From NCBI RefSeq assembly GCF_033958435.1, contig NC_134138.1:6584001-6648000 (forward strand): a stretch of DNA of 64,000 bases, written 5' to 3'. Under the pieces are notes generated by a model. The model was not told where the DNA came from. It did no database searches and was given only the letters and a program-made list of their open reading frames with translations. Source of the DNA: Carettochelys insculpta (taxonomy: Eukaryota > Chordata > Testudines > Carettochelyidae). The position numbers and the translations under genes are program-made. Position 1 is the stretch's first letter. Each line of letters starts with the position of its first letter. This document shows positions 51,101-59,400 of this stretch, piece by piece.

Positions 51101-53400
51101 AACAGATGGGATACACCTGGTCAGAACTGGAACCCATCACCCTGGCCATCAATGGCCTATGCTCCCAGATGTAGGTGTGGAAGAGGCTTACTGATACTAT
51201 GGTCTATTTCTGGCTTCAATACCAACGCCGCATGTAAGCGAGCCACGTTCCAGCATGCCTCAGTTTCCCCTCTTTAACACAGAGTTGCAGTGACCCATCT
51301 TCGTGGGACATATAGAACCCAGTGGCTGAAGGGTGCTACACCAGAGCTGCTCGTCCCCAGTAGACGGATGCAGCCCTGGCATGGATGCAGATGGGATACT
51401 GTGCTCGGTCCTGAGCACCGGGGAACTGAAAGATTGTGAAACTGGAGGGAGTTGAGGGTGGGGGAGCTGGGAATAAATCACCAAGGGTGGCTGTGGAATT
51501 TCCATCACTGGAGATATTTAACACCACATTGGATAAATATCTAACAGGGATGATCTAGATGGTGCTTGGTCAAGGGCAGGGGACTGGACGTGATGCCCTC
51601 TTCAGGTCCCTTCCAGTTCTAGCATTTTGTGATGTTTGTGGGAGAGAACGATGGCTGGGGAGAGAGATCAGCGGTCAGATATGGAGGCCTCCTGCTTTCA
51701 TCCCCATGCATCATAGAATCCCAGGGCTGGAAGCGACCTCAGGAGGTCCTCGAATCCAGCCCCCTGCCTAAATCATCCCAGTCCGGACCTTGTCAAGCCA
51801 GGACTTAAAAACCTCTAGGGATGGAGAATCCACCACCTCTCTGGGCAGCACATTCTAGTGCTGACAGCGCATTCCATAGGGCTGGAAATGTAGCTAAGAC
51901 CAGGGATGGCTGATGACCGTCTGCAGACCACCCAGCTCATGCAAACTAACAGCACAAGATCATTTCCCTGACCCAGGAGCCTCTGCTCCATGGCTCCCTT
52001 CCCTCCTGTAGTAAGTACAGGCCTAGTATGAGGCCTTAGGCCTGAACCAAAGCAATGGTCAAAACTTCGCTAACAGAAAGCAAAGTGCAGCTGTGAGCTA
52101 AAGGAATGCATTGCTCACAGAAGTTGGCAAAAAGAGGGTTGATGTTGCATAAACATATCTACCTAGCATATTGAAATAGGAACATGGTACTAGAACACCC
52201 GACCCTGGAACATTCCACAGATAAGGAGGAACAGGCCGACCCATCCCAATGACAGGGGCAGAAGGGTAATATGATGGATAGAGTTGTTTTGTTCAAACCA
52301 TCATGTACAAGGTGAGAGGCGGCACCTGATTACGTAGAAGGGTTGTACCTCAGTACGTCAGGAGTGATGTGTAAATTGTTTGAACCTGTGTATAAGAATG
52401 TACTCCTGGGATGTGGTCTGGGTCCGCCCGAGGGGGCAGTGGAAAGTCCCGCCACTGACTGAGCCAAGTCCATTGACTGTGGGTGCATATTTGTAGTATG
52501 CCCTGACTTAGTCTAAGAAATCTACAGGGAACTACTACTGTATCCAATACGGCAATAAACCTGGCCAACGTGCCTTTGCACCTTACTAGACTCTGTGGTC
52601 ATTGGGGGTTCTCTTCGGGTCTGCTGTGTCGGCTATCTGCAGAGCTGGGGCAGCACACAGAGGGAACACACGCACACAGCCGAGTGATACCACCATTGGA
52701 GAGAGCAGAGCACCACGCTGGTGGCAACTCTGACGACACCTCCTGCACCTACATGACGGGAATCGCAGCAGCCTGCAGCCCTGGAAGGGCCACCCCTCGC
52801 TCTCTTACCATGTCAGCAGTGCAGGGGTAGGTCTTGCGCCCCTCCACACTCGCTTGGCAATTAAACAGCGACACCCCCAGCTTGGCCAGCTCCTCTTCGG
52901 TCAGGTCTGTACAGGAGGAGTGGATCTGGGCGATAACCTGCCAGCCACCATGCAGAGGGGATGGAGAGCGTTAGGGCTCAACAAGCAACAGCTGGTGCCT
53001 CCCCCTCCCTCGCAGCCCTTGACAAGTGCATGAGACCGTAACTCATCTTCCGGTGCCGTGCGGCCCCGCCTGGAGGCAGGACACACTCCCTCCTCCCTGT
53101 CTGTACAGCCCAGCATGTTCAGCCCCCTAGAGCAAAGAGATACAGTGACACCTTATGGTGGCATGAGTCCAGTGGAGACAGATCCAGGTGCCTGGCTTCA
53201 GCCAGGAATTGCTCATCCCCGGTCGTCATCTCAAAAGGAGCATTAGGGAGTCTCCTCTCGTCGGGCGCTGGTGTCGGGGGGACAGGGTCCTTTTCTGGAG
53301 CCGGTCCCTGCCTCAGCCAGCCAAAAAATCCAGAGGCGGGGGTGAAGAGGAGGGAGAAGAGGGTTGGAAGGAGAAGAGCCCGGTGACCCAGGAGCAGCAT
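39180..53400 (-). CDS. bmb: Brambleberry-like nuclear fusion (KAR5/GEX1 family) protein
   Basis: Minus-strand exons in transcript order: 53400-53152, 52937-52809, 50395-50210, 49981-49759, 48790-48674, 47985-47806, 46962-46756, 46159-45997, 42653-42589, 41991-41936, 41803-41767, 41666-41479, 39275-39180. All have AG/GT ends and compatible phases, giving 631 aa. Residues 1-24 are a signal peptide (MLLLGHRALLLPTLFSLLFT). Residues 56-160 hold FEMTTGDEQFLAEA, SPLDSCHHK and several Cys. Residues 190-262 are Gln/Glu/Leu-rich coiled coil. Residues about 371-438 hold two or three hydrophobic segments, followed by a cytosolic-type tail ending SFNPDQSLVSDM. This layout matches zebrafish Brambleberry, a nuclear-envelope protein needed for karyomere fusion in early embryos and related to yeast Kar5 and plant GEX1 (family knowledge). 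Exons 1-8 and the last two are well supported. The 65-, 56- and 37-bp exons (42653-42589, 41991-41936, 41803-41767) were chosen by splice signal and phase only. Confidence 0.85.
39591..40440 (-). mobile_element. CR1 LINE fragment in last bmb intron
   Basis: Begins AATCACAGGGTTGGCAGAGA. The minus strand encodes pieces such as [20 protein letters not shown] and ANGILGCISGSRLREVIIPI. It lies between bmb exons 13 (39275) and 12 (41479). Confidence 0.88.
40441..41478. other. bmb intron 12, unique sequence
   Basis: No repeat or exon was recognised between the CR1 piece and exon 12. Open frames of 115-186 aa here have no consistent splice context. Confidence 0.35.
43630..44583 (+). mobile_element. 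CR1 LINE 3' half in bmb intron 8
   Basis: Plus-strand remnants of ORF2 (from AATATCTTCATCAACAATTT, through MKFNKDKHKALHLGRNNLIH) run to the 3' UTR (GGACTGGATTTGATGACCTC, TCTAGTGTTCTATGATT). Several frameshifts and stops are present. Confidence 0.9.
44590..44705 (-). mobile_element. Diverged turtle-type SINE
   Basis: GGTCCTGAGCTTTCATGGGT and ACAGACTAACACAGCTCCCC are the reverse SINE tail and head. The middle is diverged. Confidence 0.65.
44985..45900 (+). mobile_element. RTE-like non-LTR retrotransposon 3' part with intact 285-codon frame
   Basis: The open frame 44988-45845 reads VIHNFVYLRSTITDTLSLDT, VYRACVLSTLLYGSETWTLY, RRLRWLGHVHRMNDGRIPKD and ends with a Cys/His cluster (HICKRCSKDCDSHVGLYSHS). 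This is the C-terminal region after the reverse transcriptase in a non-LTR element. The RT domain itself is missing (5' truncation). No stops interrupt the frame, suggesting a young copy. The clade is tentative. It lies in bmb intron 8. Confidence 0.8.
46756..46962 (-). CDS. bmb: bmb exon 7, membrane-spanning region
   Basis: This 207-bp exon encodes three hydrophobic stretches: CVLHTSYFLLLALLMSFL, AMLLLLVITNAL and SLTILLALIMAG. The last continues into the next exon (NWLLVSV). It supplies the C-terminal membrane anchor expected for a Kar5/Brambleberry protein. Entry and exit are both phase 1. Confidence 0.85.
49759..49981 (-). CDS. bmb: bmb exon 4, coiled-coil region
   Basis: The 223-bp exon encodes a long Gln/Leu/Glu-rich helix (SQQELLLQQEKLQDSQEQVE, then LEQLAQEKALI and QQQVAQLIEGITKRM) typical of a coiled coil. 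It is preceded by CAACAG and followed by the strong donor G|GTGAGG. Confidence 0.85.
51440..51635 (+). mobile_element. CR1 LINE 3' end
   Basis: GAATTTCCATCACTGGAGAT, TCTAGATGGTGCTTGGTC and CTTCCAGTTCTAGCATTTTG are the terminal CR1 blocks. Confidence 0.85.
51710..51862 (-). mobile_element. CR1 LINE 3' end
   Basis: TCATAGAATCCCAGGGCTGG through GGGATGGAGAATCCACCACC is the reverse complement of a CR1 3' end, tail to tail with the copy at 51440-51635. Confidence 0.85.
52017..52738 (+). mobile_element. Solo LTR, 722 bp, target duplication CCTCC
   Basis: Begins TGTAGTAAGTACAGGCC and ends CTGACGACA, flanked by CCTCC at 52012-52016 and 52739-52743. A TATA-like TATAA is at 52391 and AATAAA at 52554-52559, in the order expected for U3-R-U5. 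No internal retroviral genes are present, so it is an old solo LTR in bmb intron 2. Confidence 0.85.
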
Positions 53401-53421
53401 CTTGGGGCAAGGAGGGGGATC
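53401..53421 (-). other. bmb: bmb 5' leader with upstream splice acceptor
   Basis: On the minus strand CTCTGCAG precedes position 53421, a strong acceptor 21 bases before the ATG. The messenger therefore probably has a noncoding first exon at a higher coordinate, possibly as far as the PYCR3 CpG region. That exon could not be placed. Confidence 0.45.
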
Positions 53422-53762
53422 CTGCAGAGAGGGAACAGAGCAGAGCCTGGGGTGCAGCCAGCTGTTGAGCAGCACCTCCACGCCCAAGGCCCCTGCCTGT
53501 CCCTGATCTCAGGAAGCTCAGCCTGGCTCGGTTAGCAGGTCCTGGCACCACAGCAGTAAAGGACACGGCATCGAGCTGCAAAGGGGGCCATCCGAGACCA
53601 GACTCCGGACTAACACCTTCCAACTGCCAGAAGGGACCAAACAGCAGGAGCCTTACGCTGACAACAGCTGGGCCGGCCGCACCAACCGCTTTGGCTCCTA
53701 CTCCCTGCCTGTACCCCTCGGCCACCTCCGGTCAGTCTTAGGCCATAAACACATTGGGGCAG

Positions 53763-54194
53763 CGTGATGGAGTTGGGGAATGCGTATGAGAGAGTCAGGC
53801 TGGATGTGTGTGTGAGAGACAGGCAGAGCAGCTCCCAGCAGCTAAGGATGACCCCTGGGGCTGTAACCTAAGCTGGCAGGTAATACCTCTGTCCTGAACA
53901 CAGAGCAGGGAGGAGCCGAGCTGGGTTTGAACTGGAGGCAGCACTTGGAAGCAGGGAGCAGAGAGAGTTGGAAGACAGCCAGCCTGGCTGAGGAGGAAGC
54001 TACACCCCAAATGGGGGCACCTCTTGGACCCCTCTCCCCAGGAGGGGGTGGAATGACTGTCTCTGCCTGCTGTACTGACACCTCCATGCTGAGCTGGGCC
54101 TCTGTCGCCTCAAACTTCCTGTTCCACCTGCTGAGTGAGTCACTCCTGCCTGCGGTTGGGGGGCAGTGCTTGGGGACCCCTGAAGCCCATCACA
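53763..54194 (+). mobile_element. Solo LTR, second copy of 430-bp family
   Basis: Aligns by eye along its length with the reverse complement of 19268-19697 (GAGAGTCAGGCTGGATGTGT, CTAAGGATGACCCCTGGGGC, ending GCCCATCACA). It is flanked by GGCAG at 53758-53762 and 54195-54199. The poly(A) signal has mutated. It lies upstream of the bmb coding start. Confidence 0.82.
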
Positions 54195-54199
54195 GGCAG

Positions 54200-55730
54200 G
54201 GATGGTCCCAGTCATCTCCCTGGGCAGGGACGGAGAATGTACAGGAAAGGAGGGACGCTTCTGGGGCAGGGGGCAGCCCTGCTCAATTCTCTCTCAGGCA
54301 GTGCTGGGGGGTGTACATGCAAGGGGGGGTGGGGGTGTTTGTGCAACACCTTGTGCTGTGGCCAGGGGTTCAAGATGCTAACACAAACAATAGTGATGTT
54401 TGCAACACTGGGTTGAGTATGGCCCTGGTTATGCCCTGGCTGGGGGCATCTGCGAGGCTGAATAATCAGACAGCTAGAAATAACACAGGGGCCCCCTGGC
54501 TCATGCAAACTAACCCAGTCCCACTTTGAGGCGTGCTGGGATCTGCATCCCACAGCCTACATAAGTGCACGCTCCTGCCTCGCGTCTCTGGGGTGCAGCC
54601 CCCATTCCCCCCGCCACCCCATGAGCTAACAGGCACATTCTGAATTTTCCTATAGCTGCTTCCAAGCAGAGTACACCAGGGTAGGAGCCCCAGGGGTGGG
54701 GGTTAATAATGGTATCACCGCACACCTGTTGCTGCAGTTCTCATTTCACAGGCTGGGCAGTAATAAAACACATGGCACCCAAGAAGCTGCCGCACCAGCC
54801 CGCCAAGCCCCATTCACCACAATACGTTTCATGCAACCTGCGAACGGGGAACGTATTGGACACCAGCGTTTTAAAGAAACGCGTTCACGCTGCACGAGCA
54901 TTTTGACGTTGAGCCTTGACACTAGAGAGCCCAATTTCAAAATAATAGCCCTGGGGTGCCTCCCTAGAGGCCAATTAAGTTGTAATTACTTCTGCTTAGT
55001 ATATCCTGAGTCCATTTCAAAACTGAAAAGCGGGGTGGGCGTTGGGTGAAGTCATTCATTTTGGTGGAGTTACTATTTTGAGTTAAACGCCAGTTTTTCC
55101 ACAACAAGCTTTGCAGTGTGGATGCAACGCTTTTTTTGTCTTCCAGAAAAAGGGGGTTTGTTAAGAACCCCAAAACAAAACAAAAAAAACCCCATGTATA
55201 TAAGTCTCAAGATATGTTTTCCATGAGAAAACAATTCTCTCTTGGTAGCTCTGTGCCCCAAGTAATTGCCTGCTTTTTTGATTCAGAAGCAGCAACCCCA
55301 TTCCTTGGCTGTCCATGCACCACCTCAGCCAAGGACAGCAGGTCACTGAGCAACGAGCAGACACAGGTGCAGAGGAATTGGAAGAGGTTTTGCTGGGTAC
55401 TGCTGCTGACCCCAAATGACTGGGGCTGGAAGTGCTAGGCACCCAAGGCCAGAAAGGTCTGTTGCCACCATTGAGACTGGCCTGCTACCTACCACCAGCC
55501 AGAGAGTCCCAAGGTGGCGTTTTGACCACAGCCCATATCTGCAGGTGGTGCACGTGGGCATTGTTTTCTATGCTAATGCCCTCATCCACGTAAAGCATCA
55601 CTGGGATAGGAAGCACCCACACCCCACGGGCATTGTCCCCCCACCCCGGGGTGGGAAGAAGGATGCTGCTGTGGGAGCTTTGGGAGACCCAAGGAGGAAA
55701 GAAGCCAGCTAGATCTAGAACTACTGAGTA
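54200..55730. other. Intergenic, no feature recognised
   Basis: Unique sequence between the LTR and the GC-box minisatellite. It may contain the unplaced bmb first exon. No known coding pattern. Confidence 0.35.
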
Positions 55731-56110
55731 GACGGGGGGGGGGGGGGGGAAGATGGGCGCAGCTCACCCCAGGGACAAGCGACTGGGGGCAGGGCTGTGC
55801 CGTGTCCCCCCAACAATTGCCCCCCCCCGCAGCCCTGCCGGAGGGGGGCGGGGCTGTAACCCCCCGACAATTTCCCCCCCCGTAGCCCTGCCGGAGGGGG
55901 GCGGGGCTGTAACCCCCCAACAATTGCCCCCCCCGCAGCCCTGCCGGAGGGGGGCGCGGCTGTAACCCCCCGACAATTGCCCCCCCCGCAGCCCTGCCGG
56001 AGGGGGGCGCGGCTGTAAGCCCCCGACAATTGCCCCCCCCGCAGCCCTGCCGGAGGGGGGCGCGGCTGTAACCCTCCCACAATTGCCCCCCCCCTCCCCC
56101 CGGCAGCCCT
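55731..56110. repeat. GC-box minisatellite upstream of PYCR3
   Basis: Five to six units of 53-54 bp are marked by CAATT at 55814, 55868, 55921, 55974, 56027 and 56080. Each unit holds a C-run, CAGCCCTGCCGGAG and a GC box (GGGGGGCGGGGC or GGGGGGCGCGGC). A poly-G tract at about 55735-55749 precedes it. It abuts the PYCR3 promoter. Confidence 0.85.
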
Positions 56111-56129
56111 GCAAGGGAATGACGGGGGG

Positions 56130-56400
56130 CGGGGCTATGCTCCCCCCTTGCATGCGCGCCCCCGCACGTGGGAAGCGAGCGGCAGCCACACCCCACCGGG
56201 TCCCGCCTGGAGCAGCCACTCACCTGGCAACGCCCCCAGGGGAGGCGTGGGCACCTCCCCTGGAGGCGTAAGAAAGCGACGCGCTATGACATCACACCCA
56301 GCGCAGCCAATCCGGAGGCGGAGGAAGGTCCTGCAGCGCGCAGCCACGGCCACGTGGTGTTGACTTGGGGGCAGCCGCGTCACGTGGGAGCAGGTCCGGG
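56130..56400 (+). promoter_or_regulatory. PYCR3: PYCR3 CpG promoter with E-boxes, CCAAT box and CRE-like site
   Basis: A CpG-rich region lies directly before the ATG. CACGTG E-boxes (MYC/USF type) are at 56165-56170, 56351-56356 and 56381-56386. A CCAAT box is at 56307-56311 and a CRE/ATF-like TGACATCA at 56287-56294. No TATA box is seen. Proline synthesis genes are known ATF4 and MYC targets, so these sites are plausible, but binding is inferred. The region may also serve the divergent bmb gene. Confidence 0.6.
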
Positions 56401-59400
56401 ATGGAGGCGTGCGGGGAGCTGCGGATCGGGTTCGTGGGGGCCGGGGTCATGGCCCGCGGGCTGGCGCAGGGCGTGCTGCGCGCAGGTAGGCGTGGCGGGG
56501 ACCCCCGCCCGGTTGCCTGGGTAACCAGCCCCCACCCCACCCCAGGGGGGACTTCCCTCCCTCGCCCGGTTGCCTGGGTAACCAGCCCCCACCCCACCCC
56601 AGGGGGGACTTCCCTCCCTCGCCCGGTTGCCTGGGTCACCAGCTCCCCCCCCCTCCCGGGGGGGGTCCTCTACCAGGTTGCCGGGGTAACTTCCCCCCAC
56701 CCAGAGAAGGCCCCCTACCAGGGGTGCCTGGGTAACTATTCCCCTCCTTCTGGAACTGCTCCCCTCTTGTTGGGGCCTTGGATAAGCAGGTTCCCCCCCA
56801 AGGGACACCCCGTTCCCACTCTAGGAAGGGCCCCTGTCCCACAGCAATGGCACCTCCCACCCCCGTGCTGGGTCACCGTCTCACCCCAGAGAGAACAACA
56901 TCTCAGCACTGGGCAGTGGATGCCTGTAGGACCACCTGCCTGCATCCCACCCCTCTGGGGTTGGGAGGGGCAGGGACACAGATACCCCAGCGGCACCCCT
57001 CTGTGGCGTGAGGCTGTGTGCCTGTGCTCAGCAAACAATTCCTGTAGAAATAGTTGCTGTGCCCAGCTGCCTTCCAGAGCCCCACTCCAGCAATGGCCGC
57101 AAAGCAACTGAGTGATTTGTTGGTAGGTGTCTGCTATGCCCCTCCTCCCAGAAATGGCTGCGTGGCCTTGCTGTGCAAGGGGTTCCTAGATGAGAGGATT
57201 TCCGCTCAGGTCCAGTTAGTAAATGACTTGGATCCTAGAGTTGGGAGCCTGCATAGAGCTGCCTGGTTGTTCCCATGATGCCTGCACTGCAGGTGCTAGT
57301 TGTACCAAGGCAGATCTATGTCTGCTGCCTGTGTGGTACAAAGAAGTTCCTGCAATCACCTGGCATTGCTGCACATGGCCCCTGTCAGCCCAAGCTTGGC
57401 AGATTGCTTCAGCAGCAGCTAACCTCCCCTCCTGCCTCTTAGCAGCTCCAGAGCCGCTGGGAGTCTCGTACTGGCTGGTGGCCATCTACGCTTGGAATTG
57501 GCCCTCAAAGTTGAGGGTCCAGGCCCCTGCTGCTAGCAGCAGGCTTGATGTTGCCGTCACCAGCCCAGGGGAGTTCGCTGGGCTAAATGCAGTGAGTCTG
57601 CATAGTTCCCGGGTTCAGCTGGGGCTGTCTGGGACTCTGATCTGTGTGTGCCTGGTGCATCGCAGGAGTTTCTCAGTACAGCTTAACGCAGCTGATTTAC
57701 CTCTTTGCTCTGCGTTTTCAGGCAAAGTCAAAGCTGCCAACATCTTGGCCAGTGCACCGTCCGACAGGAACTTGGGCACCTTCCAGGTGAGTATAGGCAG
57801 GCCATTGCAGGCTGCAGGGGAAAGGTTCAGGCTCTTCCTTGGGCCTGGAAGAGCTAATAACATTCTGGTGTCTGGAACCAAGAGGCAGTGATGCTTGGTG
57901 ACTGTTGTGATCCCATCACATATGCAAGTTATAGAATCATAGAAGAGTAGGACTGGAAGGGACCTTGGGAGGCCATCGAGTCCAGCCCCCTGCCCCAATG
58001 GCAGGACCAAGTACTATCTAAACCATCCCTGAAAGCCATCTATCTAACCTCTTTTTAAATATCTTCAGCGATGGAGAACATAAGAACATAAGAACATAAG
58101 AATGGCCATACTGGGTCAGACCAAAGGTCCATCAAGCCCAGCATCCCATCTGCCGACGGTGGCCAATGCCAGGCGCCCCAGAGAAGGAGAACAGAAGACA
58201 AGTGATTTATCTCCTGCCATCCATCTCCTGCCCTTGTTATGAAGGCTAGGGCACCATACTTTATCCCTGGCTAATAGCCATTTATGGACCTGACCTGCAA
58301 AAATTTATCAAGCTCTTTTTTAAACCCTAATAGAGTCCTGGCCTTCACAGCCGCCTCGGGCAAGGAGTTCCACAGGTTGACTGTGCGCTGTGTGAAGAAA
58401 AATTTCCTTTTATTAGTTTTGAACCCACTACCCATCAATTTCATTTGGTGTCCCCTAGTTCTTGTATTATGGGAAAAGGTAAATAATTTTTCTATATTCA
58501 CTTTCTCCACACCATTCATGATTTTATATACCTCTATCATATCGCCCCTCAATCGCCTCTTTTCCAAACTGAAAAGTCCCAGTCTCTCTAGCCTCTCCCC
58601 ATATGGGACCCTTTCCAAGCCCCTAATCATCTTAGTCGCCCTTTTCTGAACCTTTTCTAATGCCAATATATCTTTTTTGAGGTGAGGAGACCACATCTGC
58701 ACGCAGTACTCGAGATGTGGGCGTACCATAGTTTTATATAGGGGAAGTATGATATCTTTTGTCTTATTATCGATCCCTTTTTTAATAATTCCTAACATCC
58801 TATTTGCCTTACTAACTGCCGCTGCACACTGCGTGGATGTCTTCAGAGAACTATCCACTATAACTCCAAGATCCCTTTCCTGATCTGTCGTAGCTAAATT
58901 TGACCCCATCATGTAGTACGTGTAATTTGGGTTATTTTTTCCAACATGCATTACCTTACACTTACCCACATTAAATTTCATTTGCCATTTTGCTGCCCAA
59001 TCACTCAGTTTGCTGAGATCTTTTTGTAGTTCTTCACAATCCCTTTTGGTTTTGACTGTCCTGAACAACTTGGTGTCATCTGCAAACTTTACCACCTCAC
59101 TGCTTACCTCATTTTCCAGATCATTGATGAACAAGTTGAACAGGATCGGTCCCAGGACTGAGCCCTGGGGAACACCACTAGTTACCCCCCTCCATTGTGA
59201 AAATTTACCATTTATTCCCACCCTTTGTTTTCTGTCTTTTAACCAATTCCCGATCCATGAAAGGACCTTTCCTCCTATCCCATGACCACCTAATTTACAT
59301 AAAAGCCTTTGGTGTGGGACCGTGATTCTACCACCTCCCTTGGCAATTCATTCCAGTGTTTGATCACCCTGACAGTTAGGAACTTTTTCCTAATGTCCAA

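Noticed and set aside
55582..56223. 213-codon Gly/Ala/Pro-rich minus-strand frame
   Set aside because: It is the translation of the GC-box minisatellite; the repeating peptide follows the 53-bp unit.
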